Source: Burkholderia sp. Bp9143
GTDB taxonomy: Bacteria; Pseudomonadota; Gammaproteobacteria; Burkholderiales; Burkholderiaceae
DNA: 43,447 nucleotides
Direction of reading: 5' to 3'
Assembly: GCF_003853645.1 (NCBI RefSeq)
Contig: NZ_QTPO01000063.1
Location: 1-43,447, forward strand
A program made the translations under genes and the position numbers. Shown here one piece after another: positions 7,628 to 15,486 of the stretch. Below the pieces are notes generated by a model. The model saw only the letters and a list, made by a program, of their open reading frames with translations, did not search any database and had not been told where the DNA came from. The first letter of the stretch is position 1; every line of letters starts with the position of its first letter.

Positions 7628-8638
7628 TCAGGTGCGGGCGCCGCTCTGGCGGTAGCGATCGAGCGCGACCGCGCCGATGATCACGAGGCCCTTGATGATG
7701 TACTGCCAGATGTCGGACACGCCGAGCAGCACGAGCCCGTTGGTCAGCACGGCGATGATCAGTGCGCCGATCAGCGTGCCGACGATCGAGCCGACGCCGC
7801 CGACGAAGCTGGTGCCGCCGAGGATCACCGCGGCGATCGCGTCGAGTTCGTACGACTGGCCGAGCTGCAGGCCATTGGCCGCATAGAGCCGCGCGGCGGA
7901 CATCAGTGCACCGAGGCCGGCGAGCAGGCCGGATGCCGCGTACACGAACAGTTCGATCGCGCGCACGTTGATGCCGGACAGGCGCGCGGCTTCCGGATTG
8001 CCGCCGACGGAGTAGATGCGCATGCCGAGTACCGTGCGGCGCAGGATGAACCACGACGCGGCGACGACGACGAGCGCGATCACGACGAGCCACGGCACGC
8101 CGAGGATCGAGCCGTTGCCGATGGCGGCAAACGGCAGTTGCGGATTGAAGATCGTCGTGTCGTTGCCGATCAGGCGGGCGATGCCGCGCACGGCGGTCAG
8201 CGCGCCGAGCGTGACGATGAACGGGGGCAGCCGGAGGAACGAGATCAGCGCCCCGTTGACGAGGCCGAACGCGAGGCCAATCGCGAGCGCGACCGGGACG
8301 CCGAGCCAGCCGAGACCGGGGATGTTCGACGCGATCAGCGCGCCGACCGCGGCGGCGGCGAGCACGGAGCCGACGGACAGGTCGATGCCGCCGGTGAGAA
8401 TCACGAACGTCATGCCGGCGGCGAGCACGATGTTGATCGACGCCTGCTGTGCGACGATCGACAGGTTCTGCCAGCTGGCGAAGCCGTCGGTCATGAAGGC
8501 GAAGCCGATGCACAGCAGGACGAGCACGGGCAGCATGCCGGCCGTGCGCATCAGCGACTGGATGCGGGCGCGGCGATCACGGCGAGCTTGCGGCGCGCGG
8601 TCTCCGACCGGGGAGGCGGGCAAATTGGGCTGGTTCAT
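7628..8638 (-). CDS. Sugar ABC transporter permease, copy 1
   Basis: A 336-residue inner-membrane permease of the RbsC/FrcC type, expected to dimerise and form the channel of the CUT2 importer. After a charged N-terminus of about 30 residues there are roughly eight to ten hydrophobic segments. Family hallmarks visible are GGIDLSVGS (early cytoplasmic/TM segment), VRGIARLI, GGNPEAARLSGIN and AVILGGTSFVGGVGSIVGTLIGALII. It lies 42 bp after the ATPase gene. The second half is almost identical at the DNA level to the permease at 33237-34265. Substrate is inferred from the operon (fructose or a related hexose). Confidence 0.92.
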   Translation of the reverse strand: MNQPNLPASPVGDRAPQARRDRRARIQSLMRTAGMLPVLVLLCIGFAFMTDGFASWQNLSIVAQQASINIVLAAGMTFVILTGGIDLSVGSVLAAAAVGALIASNIPGLGWLGVPVALAIGLAFGLVNGALISFLRLPPFIVTLGALTAVRGIARLIGNDTTIFNPQLPFAAIGNGSILGVPWLVVIALVVVAASWFILRRTVLGMRIYSVGGNPEAARLSGINVRAIELFVYAASGLLAGLGALMSAARLYAANGLQLGQSYELDAIAAVILGGTSFVGGVGSIVGTLIGALIIAVLTNGLVLLGVSDIWQYIIKGLVIIGAVALDRYRQSGART

Positions 8639-8680
8639 GTCGGTATCTTGTCTCGAGGTAACGTGATCGGGCGATGCGAC

Positions 8681-10234
8681 TCAGTGCGCATGTTCCTGTT
8701 CGGTTTGCGAACCGGTGGCGAGGGCAATGATGGCTTCCTGCGTGATGGGCTCGCCGTGTCCGCCGAGTTCGCCGGCGATCCTGCCTTCGCGCATCACGAG
8801 TACCCGGTCTGCGACGCCGATGATCTCGGGCAGCTCGCTCGAGATCACGATCACGCCGACGCCTTCGTTCGCGAGCGCGTTGATGATCCGGTAGATCTCC
8901 GATTTCGCGCCGATGTCGACACCGCGTGTCGGTTCGTCGAGGATCAAGACGCGCGGCTTCGTTTCAAGCAGTCGCGACAGCAGCACTTTCTGCTGATTGC
9001 CGCCGGACAGCGCGCCGACGTTCACGTTCGCATGGGGCACGCGGATCGACAGCGCGGCGATCGCGTCGCGCGCGCGCGTTGCGCCACGCGCGAGGTCCAG
9101 CACGCCGCCCGTGCGTGCGTCGCGGTTCGCGACCGCGATGTTGATGTTGTCGCGCACGCTCATGTCGAGGAACAGGCCCTGGCGCTTGCGGTCTTCGGTC
9201 AGGTAGACGAGGCCGGCGTCGATCGATTCGCGCGGCGAATGTGCGCCCAACGCGCGGTCGCCGAGCTTCACGTCGCCGCGCGTGCGCGCCTCCGCGCCGA
9301 AGATCAGCCGCGCGAGCTCGGTGCGGCCCGCGCCGACGAGCCCCGCGATGCCAAGCACTTCGCCCGAGTGCAGATCGAAGCTGCAGCCGCGCACGCGGCC
9401 GTCGTCGGCGACGTCGCGCACCGACAGCATCAGGTGGCCCGGGTCATACGGCGCGTGTTCCTTCTTGTAGAAACCCGAAATGTCGCGGCCGACCATCATG
9501 GCCACGAGCCGGTCGGCAGACAGCGATTCACGATCGAGCGTGCCCGCATACGTGCCGTCGCGCAGCACCGACACACGATCGGACAATTCGTAGATCTCCG
9601 CCATCCGGTGGCTGATGTAGATGATCGCGAGGCCTTCCTCGCGCAGCTGGCGGATCAGCGCGAACAGCTGGTCGGTTTCGCGCGACGACAGCGGCGTGGT
9701 CGGTTCGTCCATCACCAGAATGCGCGCCTTGGTGTGCACGGCGCGCGCGATCTCGACGAGCTGCTGCTCGGCGATCGACAGCGCACCGACCAGCGTGTTC
9801 GGGCCGAAGCTCGCGCCGAGACGCTTCAGCACGTCCTCGCAGCCGCGGGCCATCGCCACGCGATCGATCGTGCCGAAGCGCGTGCCGCCGCGGCGCAATT
9901 CGCGGCCGACGTAAATGTTCTCCGCGACGGTCAGGTTCGGCGCGAGGCACAGCTCCTGGTAGATCACCGCGACGCCGGCGTCGCGCGCGGCGAGCGGGCC
10001 GCCGATGACGATCGGCTCGCCGTCGATCAGGATCTGGCCGCCCGCGTCGGCCTGGTACGCGCCCGACAGGATCTTCATCAGCGTGGACTTGCCCGCGCCG
10101 TTTTCGCCCATCAGCGAGTGCACCTCGCCGGCGTAGACGGTGAGGCTCACGTTGTCGAGCGCACGCACGGCCGGGAACGTCTTGCTGATCCCGCGCATTT
10201 CGAGCAGCGGACGGGACGACTCAGTACGAGACAT
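8681..10234 (-). CDS. Sugar ABC transporter ATP-binding protein (two-domain), copy 1
   Basis: A 517-residue duplicated ATPase of the RbsA type. Domain 1 has Walker A GENGAGKST, the signature-like LSIAEQQLVEIA and Walker B ILVMDEPTTPLSS. Domain 2 has a degenerate Walker A (GLVGAGRTEL), a good signature LSGGNQQKV and LILDEPTRGVD. This active-plus-degenerate arrangement is normal for CUT2 importers. The start codon (10232-10234) lies inside the end of the ROK gene, overlapping it by 14 bp, so translation of the two is probably coupled. It energises uptake through the permease at 7628-8638 and the binding protein at 6578-7525. The copy at 34294-35862 is a close paralogue. Confidence 0.94.
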   Translation of the reverse strand: MSRTESSRPLLEMRGISKTFPAVRALDNVSLTVYAGEVHSLMGENGAGKSTLMKILSGAYQADAGGQILIDGEPIVIGGPLAARDAGVAVIYQELCLAPNLTVAENIYVGRELRRGGTRFGTIDRVAMARGCEDVLKRLGASFGPNTLVGALSIAEQQLVEIARAVHTKARILVMDEPTTPLSSRETDQLFALIRQLREEGLAIIYISHRMAEIYELSDRVSVLRDGTYAGTLDRESLSADRLVAMMVGRDISGFYKKEHAPYDPGHLMLSVRDVADDGRVRGCSFDLHSGEVLGIAGLVGAGRTELARLIFGAEARTRGDVKLGDRALGAHSPRESIDAGLVYLTEDRKRQGLFLDMSVRDNINIAVANRDARTGGVLDLARGATRARDAIAALSIRVPHANVNVGALSGGNQQKVLLSRLLETKPRVLILDEPTRGVDIGAKSEIYRIINALANEGVGVIVISSELPEIIGVADRVLVMREGRIAGELGGHGEPITQEAIIALATGSQTEQEHAH

Positions 10235-11471
10235 AGGTCGCCTCCTGGGTATCCACGCTTTCGCCTTTCAGGATGCCGGCGCGCGGGGAGAAGTTGAAGA
10301 ACATCGGCAGCGTCGCCGCACCGATCGCGCCGGCATCCGGCCCGAACGAGCCGCGGATGAACACCGGCATCCCGCGGGCTTCCGGCGTGATGTCCGCGAG
10401 CGCCGCGCTCAGGCGTTTCATCAGTGCATCGAGCAGTCCGGCGTCGGTGTCCGAGTCGAGGACGACGACCGGCGAATCGGTTACCGACAGCACTGCCCGC
10501 AAGGCGGGTGCGAGCGCGTCGACGCAGTCGTCGATCCATTCGCCGACGGCCGGTACGCCGCGCGCGATGCACGCTTCGAGATCCGCACGCGATTCGACGG
10601 CCTCGCCGCTGTGGCGCAGATGGCGGATCAGCGCGCTCAGCGACGCGCGCGTGAGCAGGATGTCCCATGCGCCGCGCGGCGCCGGTGCCGACGGCAGACG
10701 GCTCGGCGGCACCGGCATCACCGCGAAGTCGCCGGCATTGCCGGTGCTGCCGCGCAGGCAGTCGCCGTCGACCGCGATCCCGCCGCCGATCACGGGCCCG
10801 AGGAACAGATAGATGAAATCGTCGCGCTGGCGGCCGCAGCCGTAGAACAGCTCGGCGATCGCGGCCGCATTGCCGTCGTTCTCGCTGAACACCGGCAGCG
10901 AGATCGCGCGGCCGAGCTCGGCGGCGAAATCGACTTCGGCCCAGGCGCGGAACGCGTCGGCCGGCAGGCCGAGTTCGCGCAGCCAACTGCCGAGGTTGAA
11001 CGGCTGCGCGACGCCGACGCCGGTCAGTCGCTCGCGGTCGCGCGTGGGCAGGAGTTCCTGCATCGCGTCGATATCGCGGCGCACGATCTCGAGTACGGTC
11101 GCGGGCGGTGGAAGCAGGGTGTCGTGCGAACGGCGGCCGATCACGTCGCCCGCGAAGTTCACGAGCGCGGTTTCGATACGCATCCGGTCGAGCCGCACGC
11201 CGATACCGAACGCGCCGCTCGGGGCGAGCCGGATGAGCGATGCCGGCTGACCGCGCTGGCCTTCGACGCGGCGGCCGGTGAACTCGATCAGCTTGGCGTC
11301 GGTGAGCGAAGCGATGATGCTGCCGACCGCGGTGCCGGTCAGATTCGCGAGGCGGGCGAGGTCTGCCTTCGACGCGTTGCCGGCGCGCCGCAGCGCCTTG
11401 AGCAGCAGGCGCTCGTTGTAGCGGCGCACGTTGACCGAATTGCTGCCCTGGCCGATGTGCAGACTCCTCAT
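10221..11471 (-). CDS. ROK-family transcriptional repressor of the sugar operon
   Basis: A 416-residue ROK regulator: N-terminal winged helix-turn-helix (about residues 18-70, NERLLLKALRRAG, SKADLARLANLT) followed by a sugar-kinase-like domain. ENDGN (197-201) corresponds to the ROK sugar-binding/catalytic loop. The usual zinc-site region (E-x-G-H followed by C-x-C-G-x-x-G-C) is replaced by GSTGNAGDFAVMPV (241-254) with no cysteine cluster, so the protein probably neither binds structural zinc nor phosphorylates sugar. It is the first gene of the operon and overlaps the ATPase gene by 14 bp. Its own promoter carries the operator at 11513-11539, so autoregulation is expected; the same palindrome at 214-240 and 36170-36196 suggests two further targets. 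The inducer is probably the imported sugar or its phosphate (inference). Confidence 0.9.
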   Translation of the reverse strand: MRSLHIGQGSNSVNVRRYNERLLLKALRRAGNASKADLARLANLTGTAVGSIIASLTDAKLIEFTGRRVEGQRGQPASLIRLAPSGAFGIGVRLDRMRIETALVNFAGDVIGRRSHDTLLPPPATVLEIVRRDIDAMQELLPTRDRERLTGVGVAQPFNLGSWLRELGLPADAFRAWAEVDFAAELGRAISLPVFSENDGNAAAIAELFYGCGRQRDDFIYLFLGPVIGGGIAVDGDCLRGSTGNAGDFAVMPVPPSRLPSAPAPRGAWDILLTRASLSALIRHLRHSGEAVESRADLEACIARGVPAVGEWIDDCVDALAPALRAVLSVTDSPVVVLDSDTDAGLLDALMKRLSAALADITPEARGMPVFIRGSFGPDAGAIGAATLPMFFNFSPRAGILKGESVDTQEATYVSY

Positions 11472-11512
11472 GACGATGTCTCCTGTACGGGGGGGGCTTG
11501 CTAGCCGTACTA

Positions 11513-11539
11513 TTAATTAAATCATGGTGATTTATTTAA
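11513..11539. promoter_or_regulatory. Palindromic operator, copy 2
   Basis: TTAATTAAATCA (11513-11524), centre TGG, TGATTTATTTAA (11528-11539): 12-bp inverted arms with one mismatch. It overlaps the -10 of the promoter reading into the ROK gene on the minus strand, as expected for autorepression. Confidence 0.7.
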
Positions 11540-11562
11540 ACCTGAGCCGCGCGAAATGTCAG
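11534..11562 (-). promoter_or_regulatory. Promoter of the first sugar operon
   Basis: On the minus strand: -35 CTGACA (11562-11557), a 17-bp spacer, and -10 TTAAAT (11539-11534). The block TTTCCCTAGG lies immediately upstream (11572-11563). Layout and spacing are identical to the promoters at 191-219 and 36191-36219. The expected start site is about 60 bp before the ROK start codon at 11471. Confidence 0.65.
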
Positions 11563-11572
11563 CCTAGGGAAA

Positions 11573-11838
11573 TCCCGGAATGGGTCCGGGTTTGCCGCTC
11601 GAGCCGCCCTCGGCAACCATGCGGGATGGCGGCAAGAAACGTCTCGGGTCACGCGACCTTGACCGCGAGACGACGGCCTGGCAACAGTGCGTGAGCAGCT
11701 GCCCGGATTATTTTGCGGACGTATCCTCGGTCGGAAATTCGCGGCGAGCCGATCCAAGACAGCGGCGCGCACTTGAAGCAAGCGGCGCGTTCGAACTGGG
11801 AGGGATCGAATCGCCATCGGACGTGAACGTTTGACATC
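11573..11838. other. Intergenic region between divergent units
   Basis: Between the ROK operon promoter and the YitT-type gene I see no convincing coding sequence. Short open frames here have no recognisable motif and no ribosome-binding site. The promoter for the YitT-type gene is expected here but I cannot pick it out. Confidence 0.4.
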
Positions 11839-12491
11839 GTGAAATCTGAATCTGCCTCGGCATTGGGCTTTGCCGCGCCCCAGGAAAGAACCGGCACGCC
11901 TCACTCCTTGTTCGAGGATCTCTACGCGATGATCGTCGGCATGGCATTCGTCGTCACCGGCCTGGTGCTGCTGAAGGCCGCCGGGCTTGTCACGGGCGGA
12001 ATTGCGGGCATTGCGCTGCTTGCGGCGTCTATCTTTCCGCTGCCGGTCGGCCTGATATTCACGCTCGTGAATATCCCGTTCTTCATCTTCGCCTACTTTG
12101 TGATGGGGCGCGCTTTGCGATCAAATCGACGGTCGCGAGTTGCGGCATCACCGTTGCGTTGATGGCGATGCCTGGAACCCTGACCATTGCGTACGTCAGT
12201 CCGCTTTTTGCAGCATTTACCGGCGGTACGTTGTGCGGCATGGGCATTCTCGCGCTTGCGCGGCACGGTGTCGGTGTCGGCGGGACAGGTATCGTGACCC
12301 TATGGCTGCAACGCGAGCGCGGCATCAACGCGGGCATTACGCAGTTGTGCATTGACGCCACCATTCTGCTGGTGTCCATGTTGACGATACCGGCCGGCCG
12401 TGTTGGTTGGTCGGCGCTCAGTGCCGTGGCAGTGAGCGGAATGATCGTGGCATGGCACCGCCCGGGACGTTATACCGGTATCACGCAGTGA
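11839..12491 (+). pseudogene. YitT-family membrane protein gene, frameshifted
   Basis: Two consecutive frames together encode one protein of about 217 residues resembling YitT-family (DUF161-type) integral membrane proteins. The first frame (11839-12162) gives LFEDLYAMIVGMAFVVTGLVLLKAAGL and two more hydrophobic segments up to FVMGRAL. The second (through 12491) continues as FAIKSTVASCGITVALMAMPG, later GGTLCGMGILALARHGVG, and ends with the family-typical HRPGRYTGI. The join lies at the T run 12114-12116, where one extra T would restore GRAFAIK, so this is a one-base deletion or a sequencing undercall. The function of the family is poorly known. Neighbours give no operon context; the gene converges on the GGDEF-EAL gene. 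Confidence 0.75.
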
Positions 12492-12538
12492 TGCCAGCCT
12501 TGGCGGCCTGGACGAGGCACGGTCAACCGAAGCCGTGG

Positions 12539-14305
12539 TCAGTCGGACACCGAAAATTCGAGCATCTCGTCGAGCGTGGCCGGACGATGCCCGAGAAATC
12601 CCTGCGCGTAGTCAATGCCGATCTCGCGCAATAGCCGCTCGACGCTCTCCGTCTCGACGAATTCGGCCACGGTCCGCTTGCCGGTGGCGTGGGCGATTGT
12701 CTGGATGCAGCGCACGGTCGCCTGGTCGACCGGATCGGAAACCAGGTTTCGAATGAACTGCCCGTCGATCTTCAGGTAATCGACCGGCAGAATCTTCAGG
12801 TACCCGAACGATGAGGCTCCGCTACCGAAATCGTCGAGCGCGAAGCGAATCCCGCAGCCTTTCATCGAGTCGAAGAACGCCATTGCATCGCCGAGATTCG
12901 TGATCGCCGTGGTTTCAGTGATTTCGAAGCACAATTTTTCCTGGTCGAACGGGATGTCGCCGAGCAGGTCGAGAACGTATCGATGGAAATTCCGATCACC
13001 GATCGACTGCCCCGAAAGATTGATTCCGATGCTGCCGACGTGTCGGAGTGCATCCCGATGGCGTGCCATCCATTCGAACACTTGCCGCACGACCCAGCGG
13101 TCAATTCGCGTGATCAAATGAAACCGCTCTGCGGAGGAAAGGAACGCTGCCGCCGGGATCAGTGCGCCGTCATCGTCGCGCATTCGGATCAATATCTCGC
13201 CATGAATCAAGCCTTCAGGATGGTTCAGCGACCGAATCTGCTGCCAGTGCAACTCGAAGCGGCCTTCGTCGAGCGCCTGCTCGATGCGCCGGGCCCATTG
13301 CATATCCTTCTGGTGAGCGACGATCTTCCGATCGTCCGAGAAAAACAGGTGAACGCGGTTGCGTCCTTCTGTTTTCGCCGCATGGCAGGCACTGTCGGCG
13401 GCCTGCAGGATGTTTGCCGTGTTGTGCCAGCGTCGGTCGATGGGAACGAGACCGATGCTTGCGCCTGCCTGAAAATGCCGGGTACCGTGCGCGAAGCGAA
13501 ATGCATCGACCCGCTGACATATTTTTTGGGCAATCCCGAATGCCGCGTCGATCGAGCAGTCCTCGAGAATCAAGCCAAACTCGTCTCCGCCGAGTCGTGC
13601 AAGCGTATCTCGCTTGCGGATCAGTTTCTGGATCAGTTCGGAAATCTGCTTCAGCATGCGATCGCCCGCCGCATGGCCGGCCGCGTCGTTGACGATCTTG
13701 AACTGGTCGAGGTCAATGAACATCAGCGCATGTTCGGCGCCAAGGTTCATCGCGGATTCATGTGCGCACCGGAGACGGTTGGCGAACTCGTCACGGTTCA
13801 GGAGGCCCGTGAGCGTATCGTGCGTTGCCCGGTAGGTCAGCTCGCGACTGATTTGAAACTGTTCCGATACGTCGCGGAACACGAGCACGACCCCAAGCGT
13901 TGCGCCGGCGGCGTCCTTGATCGGTGCGGCCGAATTCTCGATGTGGTAATCGTGTCCGTCACGGCTGATCAACAGCGCATGTTCGATCACGTCGGTGTCG
14001 CGACCTTCCATCAGGCAAGCCTGCACGGGACTCCGGGCCCGCTGCATGCTGAACGCGTCAACAATGTGAAACACCTGCTCCGAAGGTTGTCCGGAGGCGT
14101 CGGCGTTGGTCCAGCCGGTCAATCTCTCGGCGGCAGGGTTGAGGTACTGGATGCGGCCGGCAGCGTCGGTCGTGATCACGGCGTCGCCGATCGAATGCAG
14201 TGTGGCCCGCAATCGCTCGTATTGCTCGGCGAGCGGCGACTGCGCGCGCTTTCGCTCCGTGACGTTCTCCACGCTGGCGGGCAATGCATGAAGTTGGCTT
14301 TTCAT
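12539..14305 (-). CDS. PAS-GGDEF-EAL cyclic-di-GMP signalling protein
   Basis: A 588-residue cytoplasmic protein with a PAS domain (about 30-150, IGDAVITTDAAGRIQYLNPAAERLTGW), a GGDEF domain (about 155-315) and an EAL domain (about 335-580). GGDEF (239-243) is intact, with an RKRD inhibitory-site motif five residues before it, so cyclase activity with product inhibition is possible. The EAL motif reads EIL (370-372) with the general glutamate kept; NLSGQS, EITETTA, DDFGSG, KIDG and VAEFVE are also present, so phosphodiesterase activity is likely. No membrane segment is visible. The start is uncertain: the ATG at 14305 lacks a clear ribosome-binding site, while a GTG at 14476 is in frame but precedes a TATAAT box. 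Signal and output are unknown. Confidence 0.9.
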   Translation of the reverse strand: MKSQLHALPASVENVTERKRAQSPLAEQYERLRATLHSIGDAVITTDAAGRIQYLNPAAERLTGWTNADASGQPSEQVFHIVDAFSMQRARSPVQACLMEGRDTDVIEHALLISRDGHDYHIENSAAPIKDAAGATLGVVLVFRDVSEQFQISRELTYRATHDTLTGLLNRDEFANRLRCAHESAMNLGAEHALMFIDLDQFKIVNDAAGHAAGDRMLKQISELIQKLIRKRDTLARLGGDEFGLILEDCSIDAAFGIAQKICQRVDAFRFAHGTRHFQAGASIGLVPIDRRWHNTANILQAADSACHAAKTEGRNRVHLFFSDDRKIVAHQKDMQWARRIEQALDEGRFELHWQQIRSLNHPEGLIHGEILIRMRDDDGALIPAAAFLSSAERFHLITRIDRWVVRQVFEWMARHRDALRHVGSIGINLSGQSIGDRNFHRYVLDLLGDIPFDQEKLCFEITETTAITNLGDAMAFFDSMKGCGIRFALDDFGSGASSFGYLKILPVDYLKIDGQFIRNLVSDPVDQATVRCIQTIAHATGKRTVAEFVETESVERLLREIGIDYAQGFLGHRPATLDEMLEFSVSD

Positions 14306-14410
14306 TTTGCTAACGAGTGTGGCTTTTCGGCTGGTCGGGCCGCGTGCGTCGGTGTCGTCGAAACACCGTGCTCGACGATCTGGATGGCTTTTAAATGATT
14401 CGTATGACTG

Positions 14411-14416
14411 ATTATA
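14411..14416 (-). promoter_or_regulatory. Possible -10 box for the GGDEF-EAL gene
   Basis: A perfect TATAAT on the minus strand about 105 bp upstream of the chosen ATG. No good -35 hexamer lies 16-18 bp away, so this is a weak call, but it supports the downstream start codon. Confidence 0.3.
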
Positions 14417-14551
14417 TGGCTGACTGAAGTGGGTGCCGTGCAGGCCTTTAGATATAACGTAGGTCGGATCCGCCACGTTCGTGCACTTTTCGACCAGGAG
14501 ACCTGATGCCTGACGACGCGGTGCCGGAAGCCGGCATGTCGATTCATGTCG

Positions 14552-15055
14552 TCAGGCTTCCGTATTGACCAGATCCTCCAGCGCGACGCCGCGAAAGGGT
14601 TTGATCGACTTCAGCACGATATAGCTCGACAGGTTGCTGACCTGCGGGCCGATCTTCAGCAACTCGTCGGACAACATCTGGTACGCGGAGATATCCGGGC
14701 ACACGAAATGCACGAGATAGTCGATCGGCCCGCTGACCTTCGTGCATTCGACGACGAAGCGCATCGACAGCACCATCTCCTCGAACACGTGAAAATCCTC
14801 GAGTGCGTGGTTCTTCAACGTCACCGCCGCAATCACGTCGACGTGCCGGCACACCTTCGATAAGGCGATGTGCGCTTGATAGCAGGAAATGATCTGCGAG
14901 CGCTCGAGCCGGCGGATCCGGTTCAGGCATGCGCTCGCGGACAGGCCGATCGTGTCGGCGAGCTCCTGATTCGTGGCGCGGCCGTCCAGCTGAAGCCGCC
15001 TCAGGATGCGTAGATCTGTCTGATTCAGAGCGACGGTGCCCTCATCATCCTTCAT
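14552..15055 (-). CDS. Lrp/AsnC-family transcriptional regulator
   Basis: A 167-residue Lrp/AsnC regulator: an N-terminal helix-turn-helix (about residues 10-60, LNQTDLRILRRLQLDGRATNQELAD and SASACLNRIRRLE) followed by a RAM/ligand-binding domain (AAVTLKNH..., VSGPIDYLVHFVCPDISAY). Such proteins sense amino acids and form octamers. The ATG at 15055 is preferred: GGGAG lies 7 bp upstream and the length fits the family, whereas the upstream extension looks non-coding. It diverges from the cyanophycinase-like and M14 genes, so it is the likely local regulator, responding perhaps to aspartate, arginine or a dipeptide product (inference). Confidence 0.93.
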   Translation of the reverse strand: MKDDEGTVALNQTDLRILRRLQLDGRATNQELADTIGLSASACLNRIRRLERSQIISCYQAHIALSKVCRHVDVIAAVTLKNHALEDFHVFEEMVLSMRFVVECTKVSGPIDYLVHFVCPDISAYQMLSDELLKIGPQVSNLSSYIVLKSIKPFRGVALEDLVNTEA

Positions 15056-15486
15056 CACCACACTCCCGATCGTTACACACCGATTCATACGTGACGCGCT
15101 ATCGCGCTGATGCGGATCATACGTCCGCCGCGAAAAAGCGCAAGCCGCCAGTTTCAAGGGGGCGGCGAGACGAATCGCGACGATGTCGAAAGCTATTTAC
15201 CCGAACCATCAGGGAAAGAAAAGCGACATGCAAAATTCGACTGGCATGTCGAGAAAATGTCATGAATGCGCGCAGTGTCGGGTATGCATTTTTTCATGTC
15301 GTGTGCGGTGTGGGAAGGCGATCGGTGCGCACCGATGCGCCGCAGAAGATTCTGTTCCCGGGGTGCGCGCCGAATGCATGAATTGCCGAATGAGGGATTT
15401 ATTTCGACGGGATTTTCTATTGGTCCGATGTGGTTATTTTCCTGCAAGGTTATCGGATCAATGGAAGCGTTTTCGGAGAAATGGCG
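15056..15486. other. Divergent intergenic regulatory region
   Basis: A 431-bp gap between the Lrp/AsnC gene and the cyanophycinase-like gene with no convincing coding sequence. It contains an inverted repeat, CGACATGC (15224-15231) and GCATGTCG (15244-15251), with a 12-bp spacer. Further related pieces (ATGTCG near 15183, CATGTCGTG near 15294) are scattered around. This would suit multi-site binding by an Lrp-type octamer, but that is inference. Confidence 0.4.
15224..15251. promoter_or_regulatory. Inverted repeat, possible Lrp/AsnC operator
   Basis: Perfect 8-bp arms CGACATGC/GCATGTCG with centres 20 bp apart, about 170 bp upstream of the Lrp/AsnC start codon and 235 bp upstream of the cyanophycinase-like start. 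Its position between divergent genes is the main argument. Confidence 0.3.

Noticed and set aside
6563..10297. A 1244-codon open frame on the plus strand
   Set aside because: It lies antisense to the intact binding protein, permease and ATPase genes, is very rich in Arg, Asp, His and Ala, and has no recognisable domain; it is a side effect of high GC.
14306..14476. N-terminal extension of the GGDEF-EAL protein from a GTG at 14476
   Set aside because: The extension has no domain character and contains a perfect TATAAT, so it is more likely promoter and leader.
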